Shown here: positions 21,400 through 32,697 of the stretch, piece by piece | How positions within the stretch are numbered: the stretch's first letter is position 1 | Layout: each line of letters opens with the position of its first letter | DNA from: Anodontia alba | Taxonomy: Eukaryota > Mollusca > Bivalvia > Lucinida > Lucinidae | DNA length: 64,000 bases | Assembly (NCBI GenBank): GCA_964016985.1 | Contig: OZ024830.1 | Location: 17,016,419-17,080,418 of the forward strand | Reading direction: 5' to 3' | Program-made: the position numbers and the translations under genes | Notes under the pieces: model-generated | Databases searched by the model: none | What the model was told of the DNA's origin: nothing | Seen by the model: only the letters and a program-made list of their open reading frames with translations

Positions 21400-22140
21400 G
21401 GTCACTCAATGTCTACAACATTGATTAAATATGAAGGACATAACTCTTAACATACCTTCCAGCTTGACAGACGAAAACTGTAGAAAGAGTTGGCCGGAAA
21501 TGAAGTCGCGTGTGAACTTTCTTTTAAGAATAATAACTCTATCAAATGATGGCGCACTATAACCGAAATAGTCCAATGAAAACTGAAGGAGGAGTTAGCC
21601 GGAAAACATTAATATCTCAACAATCTTTAAGAGTAATGACTCTACCAAAATTTGGTGACTGTACCCTCAAAACAATATGCGTTGTACCACATCATAGTCT
21701 AACTGTCCACCATGGTCCATCAACCTCATTCAGTGAAAACTGTAGGAAGAGTTATCTGGAAACCAAATCATGTCAGAAAAATCTTTAAAAAAATAGTGAT
21801 AACTATCAAAGTTTAGTGTACTGTAATCTCGCTATAAAAGGCGCTGAACCATCTTATGGTCTAACTGCCCACCAAGTTTCAATCCGATCTGATGAAAACT
21901 GTAGGACGAGTTCGCCGGAAATGAAGTCATATCTGAACATTCTTTAAATAGTAATAGCTCTTTCAATATTTGACGTACTGTAACCTCGAAACAATAAATG
22001 CTGTACAACCTTACAGTCTAACTGGCCACCAAGTATCAACCTTATCTGATGAAAACTGTAGGTCCAGGAAGATCTGATCAAAACCGAACGAGTTATGCTA
22101 ATGACAAGGTCGAAAATAGGCGGTCTCAGCAATCAAGAGG
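21400..22140. repeat. Tandem array, ~155-160-bp units
   Basis: About five units share GATGAAAACTGTAGGAAGAG, TTAGCCGGAAATGAAGTC, TTTAAGAGTAATGACTC and TAACTGTCCACCAAGT. The last unit runs into GATCTGATCAAAACCGAACG and CGGTCTCAGCAATCAAGAGG, motifs that return in the array at 23490-23930, so the two are parts of one related repeat system. Confidence 0.75.
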
Positions 22141-22620
22141 ACGTAATGTTATATATAGTGTGTTTGATTATTTTAAATATCATTATGTTCATGTTTACTA
22201 CAAGTTTCTATATATAAATAGAACTTTCTGGGAAAAAACGCAATAACAAGTTGTTTATGTTCTTGATTCTGGACTGACTTATTGTTGGTATGTCATAGAA
22301 CATTTAGAATGTTCTTGACTAAAACTGGAAAATGAGTGATGCCTCTAGTAAATTCTTTTTTCGAGAATGTTCTTTGATATTACATAAGGAGAAAAGATTT
22401 TCATATGGGCATCTTTATATACTTTCAATGGAAATTATTCTATACTGGATTACTTTAATATTTCATTCATTCTGGAATTAAACTCTGAATTCAGGGACTT
22501 TAAATTGTGGGACTAAAAACTGTTATTCAAAGGATTTGTTTTATAAATTCTTGTAGATTATTTCTGAGGGACTTTGTGACATAAACTTGAAAGATACTGT
22601 TTATTTACATTCTTTTGTTT

Positions 22621-22784
<164 letters not shown>

Positions 22785-22924
22785 AATATTGTTAATAATT
22801 TTAAGCCTGTTGCTGGTTTCACTTTTATTTCTTTCTCGTTACGCCTGGCTCGTAACAGTAACTCTAAAAAAATAATCTGATCTAGACAGTTTTCTAACTC
22901 ATACACGACTTTTATTTTACCTCA

Positions 22925-23490
22925 CTACAGCTTATTTTACCTCACTACAGCTAGTGCCGTGTGGTGGCTGTAAAAGGTCTCCCCGTACTTTACCATAGTG
23001 TAGATTACATTTTCCTTTCCTTTGGAATCACTGGGCCCATTGTGGTATCTTTGAAAATGGAGTTCTGCTCATGTATACGCTAGAGGGCGTAAACAGTGTT
23101 GTAAACTTCATTAATGCTTATGAAGAGTCTCAGTAAAACTGAGACTCCCATTTTCTATCAGTATTATGTTCTTTTTTTCCCAAAGGTAATCTTTTTTTTT
23201 ATTATTTTTATTTCACTACACTGCTTCTGGTGTTTATACCGTGTGGAGACCATAAAACGTCTCCCTGTACTTCACCATAGTGCAGATTATATTTTCATTT
23301 CCTTTGGGATCACTTGGCCCATTGTGGTATCTTTGAGAATGGAGTTCTGCTCATGAATTCGCAAGAGGGCGTATGCAGTGTTGCAAACTTCGTTACTGCT
23401 TTTGAAGAGTCTCAATAAAACCGAGACTACCGTTTCCTATCTGTAAGGTGTTATTTGTTTCCAAAGGCAATCTTTTTTTTACTTTTATTC
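22925..23490. repeat. Two-copy direct repeat, ~285 bp
   Basis: Units at about 22930-23215 and 23216-23490 share CATAGTGTAGATTACATTTT, GGCCCATTGTGGTATCTTTG, AATGGAGTTCTGCTCATG and GAAGAGTCTCAGTAAAACTG, at high identity. Neither copy has a sustained reading frame. Confidence 0.85.
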
Positions 23491-23930
23491 CTCCATGTCC
23501 ACCGCATCTGCAAGTTTTAGGCTGGTCCGATCAAAACTGAAAGAGTTATGCTAACGAACTGAACGAGTTATGCTGAAGACAAAGTTAAACAGAGGCTTTT
23601 TTCAGCAATCCATGGGGCGTAACGGTTAGAGTAATGATCTGATATTGCCAGGTTTCAAATTCTTCCGAGATTTCGTCCATGTCCACCTTATCTGCAAGTT
23701 TCAGGAGGATCTGATCATAAGTGAACGAGCTATGCTGATGACAAAGTCAATCAGAGGCGTTTTCAGCAGTCAGTGTGATGTAATTGTAAGATTAATGTTC
23801 CGATCTGGCCAATTTTCGAACTTATCCGAGATTTCATCCATGCCCACCTTATCTGAAAGTTTCAGGAAGATCCTTAAAAAATGACGACAAAGTCAAACAG
23901 AGGCTTTTTCAGCAATCAAGGTAGCCCCCT
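23491..23930. repeat. Tandem array, ~155-bp units
   Basis: Three units with TCCACCTTATCTGCAAGTTT, GGATCTGATCATAAGTGAAC, GCTGATGACAAAGTCAA and CAGAGGCTTTTTCAGCAATC. It continues the family ending at 22140. Confidence 0.75.
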
Positions 23931-24485
23931 CTCTATTACAAATTCCTAAAATTATCTCTGCCTGCTACCAGAGGCGTGTACACTGATTTCAGCTCTTACC
24001 CTACGCTGTAGATTTGGCGTGTTTCACTGGAGTAGTCATATTCGTCCGCCGATATTGTACTCAATATGATAAATGTCTTATTTCTTTATAAGTTTGAAGT
24101 TTTCTATGGTTTTGTTTATTAATTCGCTCTTTATAAGCATCAGGGTGTGTAAACCTAATATGTTTGAATGTAGAATTTTGCATTATCGGCGTTATGAGTT
24201 ACCTATCTTGGGGCGGTTTTAGGTAGTCATTAGGTCGATAGCATCAGAAAAACGGATTATCGAACTGCGGTATGTTAAATCTGGTGGCGGTTTGGCAACC
24301 GCCTCTCAAAAATACAGCTCTTGAAAATAGTTTACCATGATGAGATATGAAACAATTGCTCGGTGGCATATGACAGACTATACGCGCATACAAAACATAA
24401 CTTGCAGGCATGTGCGTAACATGCATAAGAAAAATAATATTAATTGCAATAAAAGCAGGGGAGGGGAGAAAGCGTGGGTGGGGTG

Positions 24486-24563
24486 TTTGTGTGTGTGTGT
24501 GTGTGTATGTGTGTGTGTGTGTGTGTATGTGTGTGTGTGTGTATTTGGAGAGGGGGGGGGGGG
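24486..24563. repeat. (GT)n microsatellite and G-run
   Basis: GT dinucleotides with two TA interruptions, then GGAGAGGGGGGGGGGGGCG. Flanking 23931-24480 is unique-looking DNA without a supported gene. Confidence 0.9.
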
Positions 24564-24943
24564 CGGGGGATGGCATTGGAGTAGAGAAAGAGATGTTTGC
24601 ATCAAGTCTGGAAAAATACGAAAACATGTTTAGACTTTTGTCAGAAAATTCAAATTTAGTGCGTAAAGGGGGAATAAAAAGTGGAGATAATATTTCACTT
24701 CAAAAGAAAAAAAAAGAAAGAAAAGATTGACCCTTGAAAATAGAATACTGTTTCAGTCATAGTTATAGGTCTACCCTCATATAAATGAATCATATACAAA
24801 TAAACCGTTTCACGCCAACCTTTAACCAGAATAAGAATTTGGTGCTTGTTCTAAGAAGTATATTCAGTTCCAGCTATACATATGATATTTCCATCCTAAA
24901 GGGTCCTAAACACATAAGTGTATCAGCAAAGAAAACCACAAAC

Positions 24944-25215
24944 TAGCCCTTAAAGCGCCAAGCAAGAAAACGATGTCAGAGAGAGAAAAAGTATTGACAT
25001 ATAATGTTTGGCAGGTGATTCACATAAAGTGTCTAGAGTCGTTTTTCTCTTAAAACCAAAACACAAACTGTCGTCTGCTGCAGTTGTGGTTGGCGCTTTT
25101 ACCCATTGTAGTCGGGAGAACCCTAAAAGGGTAATTGGCATACAGTGCAGATCCAGATCAGACGCCGCAGAACGCGGCGTCTGATCAGGGTCTTCACTGT
25201 TTGCAAATACTTCAG
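24944..25215. mobile_element. GTCGTCTGC-family MITE joined to a GATCAG hairpin module
   Basis: 24944-25110 starts CCCTTAAAGCGCCAAGC and ends GTTGGCGCTTTTACCC, with GTCGTCTGCTGCAG inside, so it is a decayed relative of the 19798 element. Right beside it, 25135-25210 holds GCAGATCCAGATCAGACGCC and GGCGTCTGATCAGGGTC, a perfect hairpin around GCAGAACGC. Confidence 0.7.
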
Positions 25216-25404
25216 CCATTTTTCTCTAGGAATATCTAAATCCCATAGCCTCACGTACCTAAAATTGAAATTGGACTCTTCCAATATATAGTGCGGGAGA
25301 GTTCATTCAGTCTACAATGGGTTAAGAGCTACGTCATAGTGTTTGATGTTTACATGTGGTACTGGACAGATAAAACAGCAATTCGACGAGATTTCAGCGA
25401 GAAC

Positions 25405-25520
25405 CCAAAAAGTTCTCACAAATATATTTTGGTGTCAATATATAGAACCCACAAAATATATTTTGTGTCAATATATAGAACCCACAAAATATATTATGGT
25501 GCCAAAATATATGTCCTAAA
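25405..25520. repeat. Short direct repeats, ~30 bp
   Basis: AATATATAGAACCCACAAAA and ATATATTTTGTGTCA alternate about three times. Small local tandem duplication, non-coding. Confidence 0.6.
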
Positions 25521-25641
25521 TTATCGCCTTATCTGGATCGGAGATATACTTGATTAACAGGTGAAATATTAGTAATATAATTTATATAACATATGCTGTC
25601 ACCTTGAAATAAGCTTGAAATAAGCTGCAATAGACACTTAA

Positions 25642-25847
25642 CCCTTGTCCTGCTGAATAAATTAAGATGCCACGCGCACTTCTAATTTCCAGCCAATCAG
25701 ATTACTTCAACCGGATTTTTTAATAGAAATTCGCGTATTTAATGACAAACAGTGCAGAGCCAGATCAGTTGGCTTCTTCAGAAGGCAACTGATCTGGATC
25801 TACACTGTTTGCTAAGACAGGGCGTGTCGTGTTCAGCAAGAGAAGGG
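25642..25847. mobile_element. TTAA-flanked MITE family B (copy 2)
   Basis: TTAA at 25638-25641 and 25848-25851. Ends CCCTTGTCCTGCTGAATAAA and GTTCAGCAAGAGAAGGG. Centre hairpin AGCCAGATCAGTTGGCTTC and its complement. Confidence 0.9.
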
Positions 25848-25994
25848 TTAAAAAGCGAGTCCCATTGATCTTGAAGTCTACTGATTTCTGACCTCAGGTC
25901 ATGTAGGTCACGGACTGCTAAAATTTACAAAGCACCTGGATTGGTTCCATACGAATATAATTTTTTATCAGCCCTAGTCCCACTGAACACAGAT

Positions 25995-26134
25995 ATGCCC
26001 TGCCAACTGATCTGGATCTGCAATGTTTGTTGTGAAGTATGTAGATTAGTATCAACAAACTTGATCAAATAATCTGACTGGCTGAAAACTAGAAGTGGGC
26101 GTGGCACCTAAATGTATTCAGCATGTGGCAAGGG
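25995..26134. mobile_element. Family B MITE, half copy, inverted
   Basis: GCCAACTGATCTGGATCTGC, then CTGACTGGCTGAAAACTAG, AGTGGGCGTGGCACC and TTCAGCATGTGGCAAGGG, next to TTAA at 26135-26138. Only the half outside the central hairpin is recognisable. Confidence 0.7.
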
Positions 26135-26479
26135 TTAAGCAGTTCCAATCTTTTTGTCCGTTTCTAAATGAAAAGTGCTTTTTGCTTCCTTTGACGCCAG
26201 AATTGGTCAAATTACAATCGTACCTCAATAGCTCGAACTATGGGAGACAGATTCATATAAGTCTTTGACTTTTTTCTGAATCCCAGTTGAAATATGTTTA
26301 TGTTGACATGTATTGTATCTGTATTTATAAATAAAAATATGTTTAAACTAATAGCTCGAACACTGATGACTCATTTACCAGGGGTAATTCGAACTCGTTT
26401 TTTGAGTCCCTACAAAATTCTTCCGATTGCTCAAGAAAATAAACATCAAGGAAAATTTTCTTATTTCATCATAAAAAAT

Positions 26480-26560
26480 TGTATGGTGTGTATACTCATT
26501 AGAACCGCCTGATGGAGGCGATTCTAATGCGTACAATCATACATTTATTGTGTAGAAGAT
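26480..26560. repeat. Diverged family A central hairpin
   Basis: GTGTATACTCATTAGAACCG and CGATTCTAATGCGTACAATC form a hairpin around GCCTGATGGAGGC. It looks like the centre of a family A MITE without its flanks, just before an intact copy at 26578. Confidence 0.5.
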
Positions 26561-26577
26561 AGAAAAAAATCCCTAAA

Positions 26578-26856
26578 CATTACGAAAACATGCCTATTCA
26601 AATATACTGAAAATTTTACCACCAAAAAATGAAAATTTTCAGATAAAAAATCCTGATATTTTTCATACTTCTGCTCAAAACATAGATTGTGGGTACTCGT
26701 TAGAACCGCCTCGTCGAGGTGGTTCTAACGAGTACCCACAATCTACGTTTTCGAGCAGAAATAAGAAAAATAATGTATACCTCTGTAAACCCCAGTTTTA
26801 CTATATAAAAGTGGGGTTTAAGGGGGTCAAAATTATATAGACATGTTTTCGTGATG
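26578..26856 (+). mobile_element. Hairpin MITE family A (copy 2)
   Basis: Full copy. CATTACGAAAACATGCCTAT starts it and ACATGTTTTCGTGATG ends it. The centre is GATTGTGGGTACTCGTTAGA with its complement, followed by a CCCCAGTTTTACTATATAAA block. Confidence 0.92.
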
Positions 26857-26915
26857 GAGGAAAATAAGACGAATCATACAAATCGTCCACGTGAATTGTC
26901 AAGCCTTATTTTCTC

Positions 26916-26978
<63 letters not shown>

Positions 26979-27001
26979 GTCGTCTGTTATAGTTGTGATA
27001 A
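26857..27001. repeat. GTCGTCTG relic containing a (CA)n microsatellite
   Basis: CA repeat at 26920-26973. It is flanked by AAGCCTTATTTTCTC on one side and GTGTCGTCTGTTATAGTTG on the other, both typical of the GTCGTCTGC hairpin family, so the microsatellite grew inside a MITE relic. Confidence 0.75.
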
Positions 27002-27011
27002 ACACTTTAAC

Positions 27012-27302
27012 GGCTCCACATTCCTCAAAAATAGACATTTTTATTTTATCCAAGAAAGGATCAATAAATTGATATATAGTATTTATACCATCATAAAATG
27101 TGTATCTGACAGCCTGTAAAATTTCAGTTAGTCTCTCGGTTTTTAACTGGGTCGAAAATGAAATGATTTGTTTTGGCAACATTAATTCAGAGATACGATA
27201 AAAATCATTTCATTTCAAGAACGAGAGACTAACTAAAATTTTACAGACTGTCACATTTTATGATTGTATTAATACCGTATGTCAATTTATTAAACCTTTC
27301 TT
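27012..27302. mobile_element. TTAA-adjacent MITE family I (copy 1)
   Basis: CGGCTCCACATTCCTCAAAA at the left. Mirror arms ACAGCCTGTAAAATTTCAGT and ACTAAAATTTTACAGACTGT enclose a centre with CAACATTAATTCAGAGATAC. Sister copies are at 37370-37669 (complete) and 48743-48915 (cut by the LINE). Confidence 0.8.
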
Positions 27303-27424
27303 GGGTGATAACCTTAAAGGGTTACAATTAACGCCAGGCGCTGTAAACGTTTGTCTTTATATTTTTCTGCACAAATTCCTACTTCCACACTACAATGCAG
27401 TGAATGATTCTAAGAAACGATTAA

Positions 27425-27520
27425 CCCATAAAAGGGACATTGGCAAACAGTATAGGTCCGGATCAGACGCCGCAGAACGAGGTCTCTGCTCAGGATTTAC
27501 ACTGTTTGCGTTAAATACTG
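27425..27520. repeat. GATCAG hairpin module, decayed
   Basis: ATTGGCAAACAGTATAGGTC, CGGATCAGACGCCGCAGAAC and CACTGTTTGCGTTAAATAC. It closely resembles 25135-25210 but its right arm is mutated, which is why a short frame runs across it. Confidence 0.6.
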
Positions 27521-27598
27521 GAATTTCTATAAAACTTGGTAATAATAAAAACTAACAGGTAACCGGTTTGCTGGAAATGGACTGGTACTAAGAGTTAA

Positions 27599-27802
27599 CC
27601 TTTTGTCGCCAAATTTAAGACGACATTTGTCGTCTGCTTTTTTTATTTTAACAAACTATCGTTTGGAAAGACGTTTAAATGTAAAGTTGAAAGACTGAAT
27701 GCCAAACCGTGTGGATCCAGATGAGACGGCTCATTGAGCCGTCTCATCTGGATCTATGCTGTTTGCAAAAGCCTGTTATTATCGCCTGTGGCAGTGAAAG
27801 AG
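27599..27802. mobile_element. TTAA-flanked hairpin MITE (GATGAGACGG type)
   Basis: TTAA at 27595-27598 and 27803-27806. Ends CCTTTTGTCGCCAAATTTAA and CGCCTGTGGCAGTGAAAGAG. Centre hairpin GGATCCAGATGAGACGGCTC and complement. A truncated sister is at 39783-39943, and another left end begins at 37980. Confidence 0.8.
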
Positions 27803-28067
27803 TTAAGGTAGAAGTCCATAAGCAAAAAATGGGTTAACAAAACTAAACTGTCGGGCCTAAATCCATTTTACCTCTTATAAAGGCAGCAGACGGTATTCTA
27901 AAATATTTCTTGAATGATATTTTATCTTTCTCTACACAGACACAAATGTGAATCTTCTGCTAAGAAGACGATCCAAATAAAATATTAAGAGAAGCCTTAT
28001 TTTCGCTGAAAATAGTAATAAGAAATATTAAGAATGCCAGAGGCAATAATTTCTAATGAAGCTTTAA

Positions 28068-28269
28068 CCCTTGACCTGCTGAATAAATTAAGTTGCCACG
28101 TCTACTTCTAATTTTCAATCAGATTACTTGATCCGGATTGTTGCTATCAATTCGCATGCTTAATGGCAAACAGTGCAGATCCAGATCAGTTGGCTTCTCA
28201 AGAAGCCAACTGATCTGGATCTACACTGTTTGCAAAGGTAGGGTATATACGGGTTCAGCAGGACAAGGG
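28068..28269. mobile_element. TTAA-flanked MITE family B (copy 3)
   Basis: TTAA at 28064-28067 and 28270-28273. Ends CCCTTGACCTGCTGAATAAA and GGGTTCAGCAGGACAAGGG. The centre is a perfect hairpin, CAGATCCAGATCAGTTGGCT and complement, flanked by AACAGTG/CACTGTT. Confidence 0.93.
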
Positions 28270-28273
28270 TTAA

Positions 28274-28780
28274 GGGTTACTTTTGAATTATATCTTTAGC
28301 ATACCGGGTAACATTTTAAGCAGACGACAGTTTGAAATGTTTTTTCTTATTTTTTTTTTTACAGAAAATAGACTATGATATTTCATGCAAATTATCTCCT
28401 AACATGAAAAAGCACAGCTTATTTTCAGGGTAAAATAAGAAACAAAAAATCATCATGAAAACATGCCTATGTATTGTTGACCCCTTTAAACCCCACTATT
28501 ATATAGTAAAACTGGGGTTTACAGGGGTATACATTATTTTTCTTATTTCTGCTCAAAAACGTAGATTGTGGGTACTCGTTAGAACCGCCTCATCGAGGCG
28601 GTTCTAACGAGTACCCACAATCTATGTTTTGAGCAGAAATATGAAAAATATCAGATTTTTTACCTGAAAATTTTCATTTTCTTTTGGTGGTAAAATTTCC
28701 AGTATATTTGAATAGGCTTGTTTTCGTAATGATTAGCAATTTGCCTCTGCTGAAATTGCCTAGAGAGTGGTAAAGGGTTA
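28274..28780. mobile_element. GTCGTCTGC relic with a nested family A MITE
   Basis: Left part 28300-28450 has AAGCAGACGACAGTTTGAAA and GATATTTCATGCAAATTATC. The right part after 28732 has TGCCTCTGCTGAAATTGCC and ends GGTAAAGGG before TTAA (28777-28780). The family A copy at 28451-28731 sits between them. Confidence 0.65.
28451..28731 (-). mobile_element. Hairpin MITE family A (copy 3, reverse)
   Basis: CATCATGAAAACATGCCTAT starts it and CTTGTTTTCGTAATG ends it. The central hairpin (GTGGGTACTCGTTAGAACCG and complement) is perfect around GCCTCATCGAGGC. Inserted into an older GTCGTCTGC-type relic, so it is the younger of the two. Confidence 0.92.
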
Positions 28781-28974
28781 AAAGCGAGTAAATAAAGGTC
28801 TAATAACAGTGACCATATCCTGATAAATATTTAAATGTATAGGTCAAGTCAGAATCGAGTTTGGATTAATATCTGAATGGAAATGGATTTACTTCATAAT
28901 GACCACAGCTGTTTTTTAACAATCAGTCTGCATTGATTTAACTTAATGTCACAATCGTTTCTAGTAGCTCTGGA

Positions 28975-29044
28975 ATGAAAATTAAAATTAAAATGGATAG
29001 AACACGGTTATGCTGGGCTGTTTTCTTGTTTTCTATCTGTAAAG
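28975..29044 (+). CDS. Nicotinic receptor subunit exon 1: start codon and signal peptide
   Basis: Codons 1-23 of the receptor plus one base (phase 1). ATG at 28975 follows an in-frame TAA at 28939, and a second in-frame Met is at residue 7. The peptide is basic then hydrophobic (MDRTRLCWAVFLFSICK), a typical signal peptide for insertion of the extracellular domain. The donor is AAAG/GTTTGT at 29044/29045. Phase fits exon 2 exactly. The promoter and any 5' UTR exon are not identified. Gene role: a subunit of a pentameric, ligand-gated cation channel in the plasma membrane of nerve, muscle or secretory cells. Intron 1 spans 29045-34986. This exon is less certain than the others because it rests on signal-peptide character and phase rather than a family motif. 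Confidence 0.7.
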
Positions 29045-29239
29045 GTTTGTAAATTTGATTTATACATACAGTTTAATTTTTAACTCGCACCTTCATAATT
29101 AGGTTTTTAGGTGTATATTTTAACATAATAAATATTCAGTTTCTCGATTTTTTTTTATCTGTCGTTTTCAAATACAGTTGATGTGATTGAAAATTTTTGG
29201 AATTTGCATTTTATGACACTACCACACAATAAACTAGTA

Positions 29240-29500
29240 CATTACGAAAACACGCCTATTCAAATACATTGAAATTTTTACTTCCAAAAAACTGAAAATC
29301 TTCAGATAAAAATCTCCGGTAAATTCATATTTCTGCTCAAAACATAGATTGTGGGTACTCGTTAGAACCGCCTCGGCGAGGCGGTTCTAACGAGCACCAC
29401 AATCTATGTTTTTGAGCAGAAATAAGAAAAATAATGTATACCCCTGTCAACCCCAGTTTTACCATATAAAAGTGGTGTTTAAGGGGGTCAAAATTATATA
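29240..29500 (+). mobile_element. Hairpin MITE family A (copy 4, truncated right end)
   Basis: Starts CATTACGAAAACACGCCTAT with the central hairpin around GCCTCGGCGAGGC. The right terminus (TGTTTTCGTGATG) is missing: after GTCAAAATTATATATG it passes into the (GA)n run. Confidence 0.88.
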
Positions 29501-29512
29501 TGCAAATTAATG

Positions 29513-29515
<3 letters not shown>

Positions 29516-29586
<71 letters not shown>
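29516..29586. repeat. (GA)n microsatellite
   Basis: About 70 bp of AG dinucleotides without interruption, just after the broken end of the family A MITE. Confidence 0.95.
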
Positions 29587-29589
<3 letters not shown>

Positions 29590-29877
29590 TTTATCACGGA
29601 AGGATGTGTAGATACTCATTACAACAGGCTCGCCAAAATGAATCTGATGTTGTTTTTTTTTTTGTTTTCTTTGAGCAGACAAATCAAATGACTAACATAA
29701 ACGTTTTGTCGGTGGCCAACTTTCAGCCCGGTACAAATACTTATGCAAGCAGTGTAGATCTAGATAAGACGGCTTTTAACTTTGTTTGCTTTTCTGTTCT
29801 ATATTTTGACTGTTGTCCCAATTTGCAACAACGGCAAGTTTAGCACCCTATCTCCCCGCCCCCACCTCCCCCGCCAA

Positions 29878-30345
29878 CCCCCAGGCAAAAAAAAAAAAAA
29901 AAAAAAAAAAGAAAAAAAGAAAAAGATTCCATTGTAGAAACTCGGGGATGAAAAGGTTAAAGCGCCATTTACAATAGTAGCAGATGACAGCCTGACTGAA
30001 CAGTTTGTCATATTTTTTAGACATTACGAAACACGCCTATTCAAATATATAGAAAATTTCACCTCCAAAAACTGAAAATTTTCAGATAAAAAATTTGATA
30101 TTTTCATATTTCTGCTCAAAACATAGATTGACAGATCGGCGAGGCGGTTCTAACGACTACTCTATGTTTTTTTTTTTTTATCAGAAATAAGAAATCATAC
30201 CCCTGTAAAACCCCGGTTTTACTTTATAAAGTGGGGTTTAAGGGGATCAAAATTACATAGGCATGTTTTCATGATGGAGAAATAAGGTTTGGCATTTCAT
30301 GTGAATCGTCTGCCTAGATTCACATGAAATGTTAAACCTTATTTT
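29878..30345. mobile_element. TTAAAGCGCC relic interrupted by family A (copy 5, 30022-30276)
   Basis: 29957-30021 carries GGTTAAAGCGCCATTTAC and GTAGCAGATGACAG. 30277-30345 carries GGCATTTCATGTGAATCGTC and its complement (AGATTCACATGAAATG). Both belong to the 19798-type MITE. Between them is family A copy 5, from CATTACGAAACACGCC to GCATGTTTTCATGATG, with a decayed centre. A poly-A run (29885-29928) precedes. Confidence 0.75.
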
Positions 30346-30529
30346 CTTAAGCAAACAAACATGCACTTCCTGCAAAGAAGTACAAAATTGTTCAAACCCA
30401 TGTGTATATGTAATAAGAAAAGTTACCTTGCTGATGCATCAAGTAGTTTAAAATATACTTTCATTAAATAAACAGGCCAAATATGACCGAAAGGTGTGCT
30501 TTTGAAATTACAAAAATAAATGTACTCGT

Positions 30530-30577
30530 TTGAAAAAAAAAACAAAAAAAAAAAAACTCAAAAAAACAACAACAAAG

Positions 30578-30660
<83 letters not shown>

Positions 30661-30830
30661 AAAACAACAGCAACAAACAACAACAACAACAACAAAAACA
30701 AAACAACAACAACAAAAACAAACAGACAAACAAAAAACAACAACAACAAAAAGTAAATAAAAAAAAAACAAAAAAAAAACAAAAACAAAAAACAACAACA
30801 ACAACAAAAAAAAACAACAAACAAACACAA
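30530..30830. repeat. (CA)n and CAA-rich low-complexity block
   Basis: CA dinucleotides at about 30582-30655 between A-rich and CAA-rich stretches. All long frames here (Thr-His or Cys-Val runs) are simple-sequence artefacts. Confidence 0.95.
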
Positions 30831-30839
30831 ATGTGCATT

Positions 30840-32318
30840 AGTCTTTTAGCAAAGAACTCGCATGCTTTTTACTAGATGCTAGATACTTTAGTTATTGAGA
30901 TATTTAGCAAACTTGAAGCTGGTTTTTATAGCTAGCAAAAAGCCTACAAATAAAACATATTTTGACAAAACGTGACCGGAAGTACTTAAAAATAATTTCG
31001 GAGAAAAAATATTCATAAAGTCGTTTGTTATTTTTTTTTATCCATTATGTGTTTAAATATTTAAGGTAATTACATGTAAAATGTTGAATATATCTGCGAA
31101 TATTTTATTATCTGAGGCGTCTGCATTTTTCTAATTTTTTCCAGAAAAATAGACTGAGATTTTATCAAATTTGCATGAAATGTCAAATCCTAGTTTTTGA
31201 AAAAAATAATAAAAGTAAAAAAAAAAAAAAAAAAACAGAAAAAAGAAAAATAATAAAAAATATTTCAAAATGTCGTCTGCTGAATTTTTTATATAACATG
31301 CTAAGCGTTAAAACAGTACAAATGCAATGTCTATTTGACATGGGCAAAATATCCCGGACAAATCAAACACTTGGCAAATATTTTGCGTTCACACAAACAA
31401 AGCTTTCATTTGTTCCGGAATACATTCAACAGGACAAATGTACACCTTGTTATATTTGAAACTTTGAAAAATAAATATTTTTACTTGCTGTAGTAGAGAA
31501 TATTTTGAAAGTGGCATCAATGTTTTTCTTGCATTTAGTACAATTTATTGCACTACCAATTTCACGCTAAATCTTTGGACAGAGGACCCAGAGCAAACGG
31601 TGTAAACCCAGATTAAATTGATCAAGGGCCACAATTTTTGTCGTTTCGATAATTGTTAGAAACATCATTAGGTAGGCCAATGGGCTTTCCAAATTTTAGG
31701 TTAAATAAAGTAAACCAATATTTATAAAAAGACCCTTCATGCGGTTTGACTTGATAGGTATGCCCTCAATATTAGTATGGGGTGTGGGGGAGTGGGGTGA
31801 GAGGAGGGGTGCATATATGTCATTCGACCTGTCACCAGTAAAACTCTCACTCTGATGTCATACTCCAGGAACCTTTCATAAGTATTCAGCTATTACTCTT
31901 CGTGACATTGACTACCAAACGTAATTTTGAATGAACCCTAACTAAAATAAATAACAATATTTTGAAACAGTAACTGCATAGTACTATGTGCATGGTGTAG
32001 TTTTTTAGCGTTTTTGTTTTTTTGTTTTTTTACCAAAATTGAACTATGAATAATCATGAATACGTAAATGAGCCAGTTTGCATAATTATACATATTGATT
32101 GTCGTGGTAACTACTGTCAAATATTTTGTGTTTGATGTTACTTTTATGAATCGATGTTGAGACTTGCTTACCAGAAACTGATATGAGAAATTTGCCATAT
32201 TTTTGCAAACTGTTTGTTTCAAGAATAACAATTATAATTAATAATCATAAAACAGCTTATTTGCATGTTTGAAAATTAGGTGAAGGGGCCATGCATCAGC
32301 CCTGATTTGGTATTAAAA
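30840..32318. other. Intron 1 DNA, decayed repeats only
   Basis: 31105-31310 is a decayed GTCGTCTGC-family member (TTTGCATGAAATGTCAAATC, ATGTCGTCTGCTGAATT). The remainder to 32318 has a G-rich patch at 31770-31805 and no recognised gene or RNA. Confidence 0.5.
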
Positions 32319-32697
32319 AAAGGTAAGCGAAAAGTCCAGGGAGTGCCAGAATCACAAACCGCAGCCCTTCCCAGACACCAAGAGGAAGAGGAAACCAACA
32401 AATCCAAACAAGCACAAATCGAACAAACGTACGAAAAACACTAAGAATAGCTCTCTCTTCCCCAAGCGAGGTAATCGCAATGCTGAAAGGACTAAAAACA
32501 CAAGAACAAAATGACACAAGGTAAGACATAAAACAAATCGCCTCGTAGAATAAACCACAAAGTAACAACGAGTAAGACTAACACCGGGACCATCGCCTTA
32601 GAAAGGTCAGTAGAGTAAACCACCGTGGGTTTTAAAGCACTTTTACAGCTAGCCAACTTCACCCTGGGTCCCGATGCTACTCTTAATACAGAAATAC
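32319..32697 (-). mobile_element. 3' fragment of Penelope-like RT element (second copy)
   Basis: Over nearly 380 bp it matches 35272-35650. Shared strings include CACAAACCGCAGCCCTTCCC, AGTGCCAGAATCACAAACC, AGCTAGCCAACTTCACCCTG and GCTACTCTTAATACAGAAAT. Both lie in the same orientation. No RT coding is retained, which indicates 5' truncation as expected for a retroelement. Confidence 0.8.

Noticed and set aside
29799..30011. Phe-rich frame near 29.9 kb
   Set aside because: Arises from a poly-A run and MITE sequence; no domain.
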